A stretch of 64,000 nucleotides of DNA from an uncultured Eubacteriales bacterium (GTDB lineage: Bacteria > Bacillota > Clostridia > Christensenellales > Aristaeellaceae): contig CADCFG010000003.1 in assembly GCA_902800625.1 (NCBI GenBank), positions 62,001 to 126,000 on the forward strand. The letters run 5' to 3'. The notes beneath the pieces were generated by a model. It saw nothing but the letters and a program-made list of their open reading frames with translations. It did no database searches and had not been told where the DNA came from. Shown one piece after another: positions 18,394 to 27,379 of the stretch (position 1 is the stretch's first letter; each line of letters begins with the position of its first letter). Both the position numbers and the translations under genes were made by a program.

Positions 18394-19650
18394 ATGACGA
18401 CGCTTGACATCCTCAAATCCGCCCGCTCGGCCGCGCCGGCGCTGCGCGGCGTGGACACGGCCACGAAGAACGCGGCCCTCAACGCCATGGCGGACGCGCT
18501 GATCGCCGGTCAGGACGGGATCCTCGCCGCCAACGCCATCGACATGGAGGCGGCGAAGGGCCGCATCAGCGACGTGATGCTGGACCGGCTGATGCTGAAC
18601 GCGGACCGCGTGGCGGGCATGGCCCGGGGCATTCGCGAGGTGGCCGCGCTGCCCGACCCGGTGGGTGCGGTGATCAGCCATGTGGAGAGGCCCAACGGCC
18701 TCATCATCGAGCGCACCCGGGTGCCCATGGGCGTGATCGCCATCATCTACGAGAGCCGGCCCAACGTCACCAGCGACGCCGCCGCGCTGACCCTGAAGGC
18801 CGGCAGCGCCTGCGTGCTGCGGGGCGGCAAGGAGGCCTTCCACTCGGCGCTGGCCATCGTGGAGGCGCTGCGCAAGGGGCTGGAGAAGGTCGGCCTGGAC
18901 CCGGACCTCGTCCAGCTGGTGCGGGACACCACCCGCCAGAGCGCCAGCGACCTGATGACCGCCGTGGGCTATGTGGACCTGCTGATCCCCCGGGGCGGCG
19001 CGGGGCTGATCCGGGCTGTCACCGAGAACGCCAAGGTGCCCTGCATCCAGACCGGCACCGGCATCTGCCACGTCTACGTGGACGCCGCCGCGGACCTGGA
19101 CATGGCGCTGGATATCATCGAAAACGCCAAGACCAGCCGCCCTTCCGTGTGCAACGCGGAGGAGGTGTGCCTGGTGCACCGGGACGTGGCCGCCGAATTC
19201 CTGCCGAGGCTGAAAGAGCGCCTGGTGGATGAGCGCGCGGCGAAGGGGCTGATCCCCGTGGAGCTGCGGCTGGACGGCGAAGCCGCGGCCATCATCCCCG
19301 GCACGCCCGCGGGCGAGGCGGACTTTGACACCGAGTTCCTGGACTACATCCTGGCCGTGGGCATCGTGGGCAGCGCCGGCGAGGCCATCGCGCACATCGC
19401 CAAGCACTCCACCGGCCACAGCGAGGCCGTCGTCTCCCGGGACCAGGCGGTGCTGGACGCCTTCGCCACGGGCGTGGACAGCGCGGCGGTGTACCTGAAC
19501 TGCTCCACCCGCTTCACCGACGGCGGTGAGTTCGGCCTGGGCTGCGAGATGGGCATCTCCACCCAGAAGCTGCACGCCCGCGGCCCCATGGGACTGGAGG
19601 AGCTGACCACTTACAAATACGTGATCAAGGGAAACGGGCAGGTCAGATAA
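18394..19650 (+). CDS. proA: Gamma-glutamyl phosphate reductase
   Basis: ProA reduces gamma-glutamyl phosphate to glutamate semialdehyde with NADPH. The 418-residue protein has the aldehyde-dehydrogenase fold: [38 protein letters not shown], and the catalytic Cys in [15 protein letters not shown] near residue 253. The ATG at 18394 lies just after the proB stop with GGAGG upstream, so proBA are translated together. Confidence 0.97.
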   Translation: MTTLDILKSARSAAPALRGVDTATKNAALNAMADALIAGQDGILAANAIDMEAAKGRISDVMLDRLMLNADRVAGMARGIREVAALPDPVGAVISHVERPNGLIIERTRVPMGVIAIIYESRPNVTSDAAALTLKAGSACVLRGGKEAFHSALAIVEALRKGLEKVGLDPDLVQLVRDTTRQSASDLMTAVGYVDLLIPRGGAGLIRAVTENAKVPCIQTGTGICHVYVDAAADLDMALDIIENAKTSRPSVCNAEEVCLVHRDVAAEFLPRLKERLVDERAAKGLIPVELRLDGEAAAIIPGTPAGEADFDTEFLDYILAVGIVGSAGEAIAHIAKHSTGHSEAVVSRDQAVLDAFATGVDSAAVYLNCSTRFTDGGEFGLGCEMGISTQKLHARGPMGLEELTTYKYVIKGNGQVR

Positions 19651-19720
19651 CGATTTCCGGCGAAGGCCAATGGCCTCCGCCGGACCGCGCGCCGCCCGCT
19701 AATCGGGCTCAATCCCAGGC

Positions 19721-19750
19721 AAAAGGGGCTGTCTCAAATGAGACAGCCCC
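19721..19750 (-). terminator. Terminator of the LEA-like repeat gene
   Basis: The 11-bp stem GGGGCTGTCTC/GAGACAGCCCC with AAAT loop has four T after it on the minus strand. It may also end proBA transcripts. Confidence 0.7.
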
Positions 19751-19766
19751 CGCTGTATTCAATTGA

Positions 19767-20270
19767 TTACTTGTCGCCCTTGAAGAAATCGGCGATCTTG
19801 CCGAACAGGCCCTTCGCGCCGTCGACGATCTTCTCGTCCACGTCAGTCTTGTCCAGCAGCTCCTTGGCCTTGCCGGGCACGCTCTTCACGGCATCGACGA
19901 TCTTCTCGTCCACATCGGTCTTGTCCAGCAGACCCTGGGCCTTGTCCTTCAGGCCCTTGGCGGCCTCGACCACCTTCTCGTCGATGTCGGTCTTGTCCAG
20001 CAGGCCCTGGGCCTTGTCCTTCAGGCCCTTGGCGGCCTCGACGATCTTCTCGTCGATGTCGGTCTTGTCCAGCAGACCCTGCACCACGCCCGGAGCCTCC
20101 TCCTGGGCGTCCTCGACGGCGTCCGCCACCTTACCGGCCACGTCTTCCACCTTCCCGACGACTTCCTCGGCCTTCTCCTGCACGGATTCGGCGGCCTCGA
20201 CGACAGCGTTCTTGGCCTCGTCCTTGACTTCCTCGGCGTTCTCCACGATCTTGTTCAGCTCTTCACTCAT
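19767..20270 (-). CDS. LEA-like helical repeat protein with 24-residue tandem repeats
   Basis: A 167-residue highly charged protein made almost only of Lys, Glu, Ala, Asp and Val. After a coiled N-terminus (MSEELNKIVENAEEVKDEAK) come four near-identical units beginning LLDKTDIDEKIVEAAKGL, each 24 residues (72 bp at DNA level), ending GKIADFFKGDK. There is no signal peptide or membrane segment, so it should be cytosolic. Composition resembles late-embryogenesis-abundant and stress-associated amphipathic proteins. AAGGAG precedes the ATG. Function is inferred only from composition. Confidence 0.75.
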   Translation of the reverse strand: MSEELNKIVENAEEVKDEAKNAVVEAAESVQEKAEEVVGKVEDVAGKVADAVEDAQEEAPGVVQGLLDKTDIDEKIVEAAKGLKDKAQGLLDKTDIDEKVVEAAKGLKDKAQGLLDKTDVDEKIVDAVKSVPGKAKELLDKTDVDEKIVDGAKGLFGKIADFFKGDK

Positions 20271-20411
20271 TTTTCCCGCGCTCCTTTCAGACTGCGGCGC
20301 GGCTGGTGTCGCGCCGAACTATACTTATTATAGTAAAGCGATGCCACGATGTCAAGAAAAACCTGTCTTGCGGGGCAATGTGCTAAAACTTTGTGAATCA
20401 CACTCCCATAA

Positions 20412-20441
20412 TTGACATGCCACCCCCTCCGGGAGTAAAAT
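20412..20441 (+). promoter_or_regulatory. Strong promoter of the pyrimidine operon
   Basis: Consensus TTGACA (20412-20417) and TAAAAT (20436-20441) are spaced 18 nt, leaving a leader of roughly 150 nt before pyrC. Confidence 0.75.
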
Positions 20442-20456
20442 ACCCTTCAAGAAAAC

Positions 20457-20580
20457 TAATCTTTAATTCGGTACGGGATGCCGGCAAGATTAACCATATT
20501 CGCGCATGGGCCGCCGCGCGCGGCGCGCCGCGCTGTGTTGTCCTGCCGGAGGGGCAGGATTTTTCTTGCCGGTGCCGAAG
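20457..20580 (+). promoter_or_regulatory. Pyr leader with terminator-like hairpin (candidate attenuator)
   Basis: An intrinsic-terminator shape, CCTGCC-GGAGG-GGCAGG followed by ATTTTTC, lies at 20542-20565, 30 nt before the pyrC start. An upstream segment can form a TAATCTT/AAGATTA stem, and its CCGGCAAGA can alternatively pair with TCTTGCCGG at 20564-20572, which overlaps the terminator's T-run. This two-state arrangement is what attenuation needs. I did not find a convincing PyrR-binding loop, so the sensor is unknown. Confidence 0.5.
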
Positions 20581-20595
20581 GATTGGAGGCAGCCC

Positions 20596-21846
20596 TTGCA
20601 GCGAACGATCAGCGGCGTCATGGCCTATCTGGACGGGCAGTTCGTCCCGTCTGACATCGTCATTTCAGGCGGGAAAGTTGTTTCCATCGCCCCGGCAAAG
20701 GCCCCCGTTTCCGATCATCCCCTTTATTGTATGCCCGGTTTCACAGATGTTCACGTGCATCTGCGAGAGCCGGGCTTTTCCTATAAGGAGACCATCGCCA
20801 CCGGCACCCGCGCGGCGGCCCGGGGCGGCTACACGGCCGTGTGCGCCATGCCGAACCTGAACCCCGCGCCGGACAGCGTGGCACATCTGCGGATGGAGCT
20901 GGACATCATCGAAAGGGACGCGGTGATCGACGTGCGTCCCTACGGCACCATCACGGTAAACGAGGAAGGCCGTGAGCTGTCCGACCTGGAGGGCATGGCC
21001 GGCGACGCGGTCGCCTTCTCCGACGACGGCCACGGCGTGCAGAGCGATGATATGATGCGCGCGGGCATGGTGAAGGCCAGAGCCCTGGGCAAACTGATCG
21101 CGGCCCACTGCGAGGACAATTCCCTGCTGCGCGGCGGCTGCATCCACGACGGCGAATACGCCCGGCAGCACGATCTTCCCGGCATCTGCTCCGAGAGCGA
21201 ATGGGGCCCCATCGCCCGGGACATCGAGCTGGCGCGGGAGACCGGCTGCAGCTATCATGTGTGCCACATCTCCACCAAGGAGAGCGTGGCAATCATCCGC
21301 CGGGCCAAGGCGGATGGCGTGGACATCACCTGCGAGACCGCGCCCCACTACCTGCTGATGACGGACATGGACCTTCAGGACGAGGGCCGGTTCAAGATGA
21401 ACCCGCCGGTGCGCTCGGCGGAGGACAGGGCCGCGCTGATCGAGGGGCTGCAGGACGGAACCATCGACATGATCGCCACCGACCATGCCCCCCACGCCGC
21501 CGAGGAAAAGGCGAAGGGCCTCAGGGGCAGCGCCATGGGCATCGTGGGACTGGAGACGGCCTTCCCGCTGCTGTACACCTGTCTGGTGAAAAAAGGCGTC
21601 GTCACGCTGGAAAAGCTGGTTGACCTGATGTCGGACGCCCCGGCAAAGCGCTTCGGGCTGGATTCCGGCCTCCGGGTCGGCGCGGACGCGAACCTCGCCC
21701 TCTGGGATTTGAGCGCCGAATACGCAATCGACCCAAGCGACTTCCTCTCCATGGGCAGGGCCACGCCCTTTACGGGCTGGAAGGTGAACGGGGCGTGCGT
21801 GGAAACGCTGTATAAGGGCAACACCGTCTGGCGCATGGCGAAGTGA
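20596..21846 (+). CDS. pyrC: Dihydroorotase
   Basis: PyrC closes N-carbamoyl-aspartate to dihydroorotate. The protein (416 aa) has the metal-binding DVHVHLREPGFSYKE motif, the HCED and CHIST histidine motifs and IATDHAPHAAEEKAKG, all typical of class I dihydroorotases. I prefer TTG at 20596, with GGAGG (20585-20589) 6 nt upstream, over the in-frame ATG at 20620, which has no ribosome site. The first gene of the pyr operon. Confidence 0.95.
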   Translation: MQRTISGVMAYLDGQFVPSDIVISGGKVVSIAPAKAPVSDHPLYCMPGFTDVHVHLREPGFSYKETIATGTRAAARGGYTAVCAMPNLNPAPDSVAHLRMELDIIERDAVIDVRPYGTITVNEEGRELSDLEGMAGDAVAFSDDGHGVQSDDMMRAGMVKARALGKLIAAHCEDNSLLRGGCIHDGEYARQHDLPGICSESEWGPIARDIELARETGCSYHVCHISTKESVAIIRRAKADGVDITCETAPHYLLMTDMDLQDEGRFKMNPPVRSAEDRAALIEGLQDGTIDMIATDHAPHAAEEKAKGLRGSAMGIVGLETAFPLLYTCLVKKGVVTLEKLVDLMSDAPAKRFGLDSGLRVGADANLALWDLSAEYAIDPSDFLSMGRATPFTGWKVNGACVETLYKGNTVWRMAK

Positions 21847-21857
21847 GGTCTTTCACC

Positions 21858-22718
21858 GTGAGAAGCGAGAGGGAAATCGTCGACAGCGTTCTGGCGCTGG
21901 CCAAAAGGGACGACGGCGTCCGGGCGGTCATCCGGACCGACCTGCTGCCCGTGCGCAAATACCTGTACAGCTGCAATTTCATCTTTGTCGTGAACGACAT
22001 CGGCAGGTACGACGGCGACGTCTTCCGGAACAGCCTCGGCGAGCGGATCCTGCTGTTCCGGGCCGACAGGAGCTATCCGGAGATGTTCCCGGGCACGAAG
22101 GCCCACCTGATGGTGTTTGGCGACGGCGCGACGATCGTCATTACGGCCATGGACCGGGACGCCTTCCTTGAAAGGTACGGCGGAGAGCAGGAACAGCGGG
22201 ATGTCTGGATCGGCGACACCTATCAGAAGCTGCTGGACAAGGACGGACTGCTGTCCATGGACGACCGCCTGGAGGAGCGCCAGACGCTCTTTGCGGAAAT
22301 CCCCACGCAGGCGGCGTTCATGGATGCCTGCGACGAATTCTGGTGGGTGATGAAGACGCTGGCGGAATACACCTTGAGGGAAGAGCTCCCCGCCGCGATG
22401 TACTACCTGAACGTGTCCGTGCGCGGCCTGCTGAACCGGATGCTGCGCTGGCACATCGTACTGCAATCCGGCCGGCCCGTGGACATGGGCATCCTCGACA
22501 GCCATCTGGAAAGGCTGCTGGAGGAGGACCTGTTCCGGCTGTACAGGGCCACTTATCCCGATGCGGATTATCCGCACATTTGGGACGCGTTCGACGCCGC
22601 GGCCAGGCTGTGGCGCGAGGCCGGGAACCGTGTCGCCAGGCAGTGCGGGTTTGAATACCCGCGCGAAACGGAAGAGAGCATGCTGGCATTCATACGAAAC
22701 CTCGGTAATCCAATTTAG
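21858..22718 (+). CDS. ANT(6)-like nucleotidyltransferase homologue lacking the catalytic motif
   Basis: The 286-residue protein aligns in layout with aminoglycoside 6-adenylyltransferases (AadE/AadS family): MRSEREIVDSVLALAKRDD matches their MRTE-x-EI opening and the C-half has FWWVMKTLAEYTLREELPAA. The catalytic segment that normally reads GSRxN...DYDIV is here RTDLLPVRKYLYSCNFIFVV, with the GS motif and the metal-binding Asp residues gone. It is therefore probably not a nucleotidyltransferase. GTG at 21858 (GAGG upstream, family-like start) is preferred to GTG 21843. It lies 11 nt after pyrC and before carB, so it is co-transcribed with pyrimidine genes. Role unknown. Confidence 0.75.
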   Translation: MRSEREIVDSVLALAKRDDGVRAVIRTDLLPVRKYLYSCNFIFVVNDIGRYDGDVFRNSLGERILLFRADRSYPEMFPGTKAHLMVFGDGATIVITAMDRDAFLERYGGEQEQRDVWIGDTYQKLLDKDGLLSMDDRLEERQTLFAEIPTQAAFMDACDEFWWVMKTLAEYTLREELPAAMYYLNVSVRGLLNRMLRWHIVLQSGRPVDMGILDSHLERLLEEDLFRLYRATYPDADYPHIWDAFDAAARLWREAGNRVARQCGFEYPRETEESMLAFIRNLGNPI

Positions 22719-22774
22719 CCTTTCCCCTGGAAAACCCAGGAAACCCCATCGACCAAATCCACGGAGGTAATACC

Positions 22775-25700
22775 ATGGCAAAGCGCACGGACATCAAGAA
22801 GGTTCTCATCATCGGCTCCGGCCCCATCGTGATCGGCCAGGCGGCGGAATTCGACTACGCGGGCACCCAGGCGTGCCTGGCGCTGAAGGAGGAGGGCTAC
22901 GAGGTCATCCTCTGCAACTCCAACCCCGCCACCATCATGACGGACACGTCCATCGCGGACAAGGTGTACATGGAGCCGCTGACGCTGGAGTACATCGCCA
23001 AGATCCTGCGCTATGAGCGGCCGGACGCCATCGTGCCCGGCATCGGCGGCCAGACCGGCCTGAACCTGGCCATGCAGCTGGAAAAGAAGGGCGTATTGAA
23101 GGAGTGCCAGGTGGAGCTGCTGGGCACGCCGTTCTCCTCCATCGAGCGCGCCGAGGACCGGGAGCTGTTCAAGGAGATGTGCCAGAGCATCGGCGAGCCG
23201 GTCATCCCCTCCAAAATCACCTATTCCCTGGAAGAGGCCAAGGCGGCCGCGAAGGAGATCGGCTATCCCGTGGTGCTGCGCCCGGCGTTCACCCTGGGCG
23301 GCACCGGCGGCGGCTTCGCCTACAATGAGGAGGAGCTCATCGAGGTGGGCACCAACGGCTTCAAGCTGTCCCCCGTGCACCAGGTGCTGGTGGAGAAGTC
23401 CGTCAAGGGCTTCAAGGAGATCGAGTTCGAGGTCATGCGCGACTCCAACGACCACGCCATCACCATCTGCGGCATGGAAAACGTGGACCCCGTGGGCGTG
23501 CACACCGGCGACAGCATCGTGGTCGCCCCCATACTGTCCCTGAACGAGCATGACCTGAAGATGCTCAATGATTCCGCCATCAAGATCATCCGCGAGCTGG
23601 GGATCGAGGGCGGCTGCAACGTACAGTTCGCGCTGCACCCCACCACCTCCGAATACTACCTGATCGAGGTCAACCCCCGCGTGTCCCGCTCCTCCGCCCT
23701 GGCCAGCAAGGCCAGCGGCTATCCCATCGCTTCCGTCACGGCCAAGATCGCCCTGGGCATGGCGCTGGAGGACATCCCCGTGGCGGGCGGCACCGCGGCC
23801 ATCGAGCCGAGCCTGGACTACGTGGTGGCCAAGTTCCCGCGCTTCCCCTTCGATAAGTTCGCCAGCGCGCCCAACCTGCTGGGCACCCAGATGAAGGCCA
23901 CCGGCGAGGTGATGGGCATCGGCGCTTCCCTCGAGGAGTGCATGCTGAAATCCGTGCGGTCGCTGGAAAACGGCGCGCACCACCTGGCCCTGCCGAAATT
24001 CTCCGCCATGGACGACGACGGCCTGTGGCGCTACATCAAGGACTTCCGTGCCGACGGCATCTTCGCCGTCACCGAGCTGATCCGCCGGGGCGCGCCGATG
24101 GACAAGCTGCACGAAATCACCATGATTACGCCGCTGTTCCTGGAGAGCATCGCCCGGATCGTGGAAATGGAGAACATCCTGAAGGGCAAGCCCGGGGACG
24201 TCAAGGCCCTGCTGGGCGCCAAGAAGATGGGCTTTGCCGACCTGACCATCGCCGGGCTTTGGGGCACGGACGAGCTGTCCGTCTGCAAAATGCGCAAGGA
24301 CAACGGCATCGTGCCTGCCTTCCCCATGGTGGACACACTGCACACCGGGGCCTACATCCCCTACCTGTACTCCAGCTACAACCTGGAGAACGCCTCCCGC
24401 CGCACCGACAGGAAGAAGGTGGTCGTCCTCGGCGCCGGCCCCATCCGCATCGGCCAGGGCGTGGAGTTCGACTACTCCACCGTCCACGCGGTGCAGACCA
24501 TCCGCCGCAACGGCTACGAGGCCATCATCATCAACAATAACCCGGAGACCGTCTCCACCGACTACAAGACCAGCGACAAGCTGTACTTCGAGCCGCTGAC
24601 GCCGGAGGACGTGATGAACGTCATCGACTTCGAGCAGCCCGAGGGCGTGATCACCTCCCTGGGCGGCCAGACGGCCATCAACCTGGCCCAGCCGCTGATG
24701 GAACGGGGCGTGAAGCTGATCGGCACGGACTGCGCCGCCATCGAGCGGGCCGAGGACCGCGGCAGCTTCGAGGAGATCCTCAAGCAGCTGGACATCCCCC
24801 AGCCCCAGGGCCGCGCCGTGACCAACGTGGAGGAGGGCGTGGCCGCCGCCAATGAGATCGGCTATCCGGTGCTGGTGCGCCCGTCCTTCGTGCTGGGCGG
24901 CCGAGCCATGCAGATCGTGGCCAACGAGGAGCAGCTGCGCCGGTACCTGAAGGAAGCCGTGGAGATCGACGCCGACAAGCCCGTGCTGGTGGACCACTAC
25001 ATCCAGGGCAAGGAGGTGGAGGTGGACGCCATCTGCGACGGCCGCGACGTGTTCGTGCCCGGCATCATGGAGCTGGTGGAGCGCACCGGCATCCACTCCG
25101 GCGACTCCATCTCGGTCTATCCCCCCTTCTCCATCTCCAACAAGGTGAAGGGCATCATCCTGCAGTACGCCAAGAAGCTGGGCCTGGGCATCGGCATCGT
25201 TGGCCTTTACAACATCCAGTTCATCGTGGACCGGGACGACAACGTGTATATCATCGAGGTGAACCCCCGCTCGTCCCGCACGGTGCCCTTCCTGTCCAAG
25301 GCCACGGGCTGGTCTCTGGCGGACATCGCCACCGAGGCGATCCTTGGAAAGAGCCTGAAGGAGCAGGGCATCTTCGACCTCTACCCCGAGGAAAAGAAGC
25401 GCCACTACGTGAAGGTGCCGGTGTTCTCCTTCAACAAGATCAAGGGCCTGGACGCCTACCTGTCGCCGGAGATGAAGTCCACCGGCGAGGCCATCGGCTA
25501 TGACAACAAGCTGAACCGCGCGCTGTACAAGGCGCTGCAGGCCGCGGGGCTGCGGCTGCAGAACTACGGCACGGTGTTCGCCACCATCGCCCGCGGGGAC
25601 AAGGCCGAGGCCGAGCCGCTGATCCGCCGGTTCTACAACCTGGGCTTCAACATCGAAGCCACCGAGGGCACCGCCGCCTACCTGAAGGAGCGGGGCATCC

Positions 25701-25951
25701 GCACCCATGTGCTCAAGAAGATCGGCGAGGACAAGTCGGACGAGATCGTGGAGTCCATGCGCCAGGGCCACATCGCCTATGTGATCAACACACGCAACAT
25801 CAACTCCGCGGGCGCCCTCACCGACGGCGTGAAGATCCGCCAGTGCGCCACCGAGAACAACATCACCCTGTTCACAAGCCTCGACACCGTGCGGGTGCTG
25901 CTGGACGTGCTGGAGGAGACCACGCTGACGGTGAGCACAATCGACGCATAA
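22775..25951 (+). CDS. carB: Carbamoyl-phosphate synthase large subunit
   Basis: CarB makes carbamoyl phosphate from bicarbonate, two ATP and ammonia delivered by the small subunit. The 1058-residue protein has two homologous ATP-grasp halves: first half KKVLIIGSGPIVIGQAAEFD and TLGGTGGGFAYNEEEL, second half KKVVVLGAGPIRIGQGVEFD and VLGGRAMQIV. The MGS-like allosteric domain closes the protein (near residue 930 on), where UMP-type effectors bind in many bacteria. GGAGG precedes the ATG. The glutaminase subunit gene carA, usually directly upstream, is absent here. Confidence 0.97.
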   Translation: MAKRTDIKKVLIIGSGPIVIGQAAEFDYAGTQACLALKEEGYEVILCNSNPATIMTDTSIADKVYMEPLTLEYIAKILRYERPDAIVPGIGGQTGLNLAMQLEKKGVLKECQVELLGTPFSSIERAEDRELFKEMCQSIGEPVIPSKITYSLEEAKAAAKEIGYPVVLRPAFTLGGTGGGFAYNEEELIEVGTNGFKLSPVHQVLVEKSVKGFKEIEFEVMRDSNDHAITICGMENVDPVGVHTGDSIVVAPILSLNEHDLKMLNDSAIKIIRELGIEGGCNVQFALHPTTSEYYLIEVNPRVSRSSALASKASGYPIASVTAKIALGMALEDIPVAGGTAAIEPSLDYVVAKFPRFPFDKFASAPNLLGTQMKATGEVMGIGASLEECMLKSVRSLENGAHHLALPKFSAMDDDGLWRYIKDFRADGIFAVTELIRRGAPMDKLHEITMITPLFLESIARIVEMENILKGKPGDVKALLGAKKMGFADLTIAGLWGTDELSVCKMRKDNGIVPAFPMVDTLHTGAYIPYLYSSYNLENASRRTDRKKVVVLGAGPIRIGQGVEFDYSTVHAVQTIRRNGYEAIIINNNPETVSTDYKTSDKLYFEPLTPEDVMNVIDFEQPEGVITSLGGQTAINLAQPLMERGVKLIGTDCAAIERAEDRGSFEEILKQLDIPQPQGRAVTNVEEGVAAANEIGYPVLVRPSFVLGGRAMQIVANEEQLRRYLKEAVEIDADKPVLVDHYIQGKEVEVDAICDGRDVFVPGIMELVERTGIHSGDSISVYPPFSISNKVKGIILQYAKKLGLGIGIVGLYNIQFIVDRDDNVYIIEVNPRSSRTVPFLSKATGWSLADIATEAILGKSLKEQGIFDLYPEEKKRHYVKVPVFSFNKIKGLDAYLSPEMKSTGEAIGYDNKLNRALYKALQAAGLRLQNYGTVFATIARGDKAEAEPLIRRFYNLGFNIEATEGTAAYLKERGIRTHVLKKIGEDKSDEIVESMRQGHIAYVINTRNINSAGALTDGVKIRQCATENNITLFTSLDTVRVLLDVLEETTLTVSTIDA

Positions 25952-25956
25952 ACCTT

Positions 25957-25985
25957 GTGGACGGGGGAGCAAGTTCCCCCGCCAC
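25957..25985. other. Hairpin between carB and the GNAT gene
   Basis: CGGGGGA/TTCCCCCG with outer GTGG/CCAC pairing and no T-run. The 161-nt gap between the two genes is the largest in the front half of the operon, so this could mark an mRNA processing site. Confidence 0.4.
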
Positions 25986-26112
25986 TGCCACCCCTCCAGA
26001 TTTGACTTGAGTTCCCTTGGAACTCCGGCCGTCAAATCCGCAAAGAAGCCTGTTTCGCAGACAGAAGAGGTCGTCCTCCAGGCAGCGCCCGTGTTTATAT
26101 GTATTGATTCAC

Positions 26113-26637
26113 ATGGTATACTATCAGCAAAACGATATCCTGATCCGCGACATGGAGCCCGGCGACGCCCAAATCATCACCGACGGGGAGATCGCCCAGG
26201 GCTGGAACCAGAGCATCGACAAATACCTGTCGCGGCTGAAGGACCAGGCGGAGGGTCGATCCATCTCCCTGGTCGCCGAATACAAGGGCAGCGTGGCCGG
26301 CTACGTCAACGTCTATCCCGACTCAAAGTGGGGCGCCTTCGCCGGAAGGGGGCTTCCCGAGATCGTCGACTTCGGCGTGCTGGAAAAGTACCGCAGAAAC
26401 GGCGTCGGCAGCGCGCTGATGGATGCCGCCGAGGCCATCGCCGCCCGGTACGCGGACACGGTTTATCTCGGCGTCGGCCTGCACGAGGGCTACGGCAGCG
26501 CCCAGAGGCTGTATGTCAAGCGCGGCTATGTCCCAGACGGGACGGGCGTGTGGTACGGCGAAGGGGTCTGCCCGCAGTACGGCGACTGCCGCAACGACGA
26601 CAGCCTGGTGCTGTACCTGTCCAAGCATCTGAAATAA
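26113..26637 (+). CDS. GNAT-family N-acetyltransferase
   Basis: A 174-residue acyl-CoA-dependent acetyltransferase. It begins MVYYQQNDILIRDMEPGDAQ and has the acetyl-CoA motif EKYRRNGVGSALMDAAEAIA (R/QxxGxG/A as RRNGVG) and a late GYGSAQRLYVKRGYVPDG segment. The substrate is unknown. The start at 26113 fits the family N-terminus but has no clear ribosome site; ATG 26152 is an alternative. It lies between carB and pyrK, transcribed in the same direction, and so is an unusual insert in a pyrimidine operon. Confidence 0.88.
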   Translation: MVYYQQNDILIRDMEPGDAQIITDGEIAQGWNQSIDKYLSRLKDQAEGRSISLVAEYKGSVAGYVNVYPDSKWGAFAGRGLPEIVDFGVLEKYRRNGVGSALMDAAEAIAARYADTVYLGVGLHEGYGSAQRLYVKRGYVPDGTGVWYGEGVCPQYGDCRNDDSLVLYLSKHLK

Positions 26638-26656
26638 CACCAACCAAGGAGCAAAC

Positions 26657-27379
26657 ATGAACCAACTCACCTACACCATCACCGAAAACGCCCCGCTGAC
26701 GGCGGACGTGTACCGCATGACCCTGACCGGCGACACCGACGCCATCACCGCGCCGGGACAGTTCATCAACATCAGGCTGGACGGCCTGTTCCTGCGGCGG
26801 CCCATCTCCATATGCGACTGGGACGAAGAGGGTCTGACCATCATCTACAAGGTCGTGGGCAGGGGGACGGAGAAGATGTCCCAAATGAAGAGCGGCGAGA
26901 CCCTGGACTGCCTCGTCGGCCTGGGCAACGGCTATGACACCGCCGCCTGCCCGCAAAACCCCGTGCTGGTGGGCGGCGGCGTGGGCGTGCCCCCGCTGTA
27001 CGGCCTGGCCAAGCGGCTGATCGCCTCCGGTCGGAAGCCCTCGGTGATCCTGGGCTTCAACACAGCCGGCGAGATCTTCGGCGACATGGAGTTCGCTTCG
27101 CTGGGCGTGACCGTGACCGTGACCACCGTGGACGGCAGCGCCGGCGTGAAGGGCTTTGTCACCGACGCACTGAAGGGCGGCGAATACGTCTGCGCCTGCG
27201 GGCCGGAGCCGATGCTGAAGGCCGTGCACAGGGTCGCAGCCGGCGGCCAGTTCTCCTTCGAGGCCCGCATGGGCTGCGGCTTCGGGGCCTGCATGGGCTG
27301 CTCCTGCCAGACCGTGGCCGGGCCGAAGCGCATCTGCAAGGACGGACCGATTATGACAAGGGAGGAGATCCTATGGTAA
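26657..27379 (+). CDS. pyrK: Dihydroorotate dehydrogenase B, electron transfer subunit
   Basis: PyrK passes electrons from dihydroorotate dehydrogenase to NAD+ through FAD and a [2Fe-2S] cluster. The 240-residue protein shows the FAD motif LRRPISICDWDEE, an NAD-binding VGGGVGVPPLYGLAK loop and the C-terminal cluster ligands in MGCGFGACMGCSC plus RICKDGP. CAAGGAG precedes the ATG. It overlaps pyrD by 7 nt, ensuring equal synthesis of both subunits. Confidence 0.96.
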   Translation: MNQLTYTITENAPLTADVYRMTLTGDTDAITAPGQFINIRLDGLFLRRPISICDWDEEGLTIIYKVVGRGTEKMSQMKSGETLDCLVGLGNGYDTAACPQNPVLVGGGVGVPPLYGLAKRLIASGRKPSVILGFNTAGEIFGDMEFASLGVTVTVTTVDGSAGVKGFVTDALKGGEYVCACGPEPMLKAVHRVAAGGQFSFEARMGCGFGACMGCSCQTVAGPKRICKDGPIMTREEILW

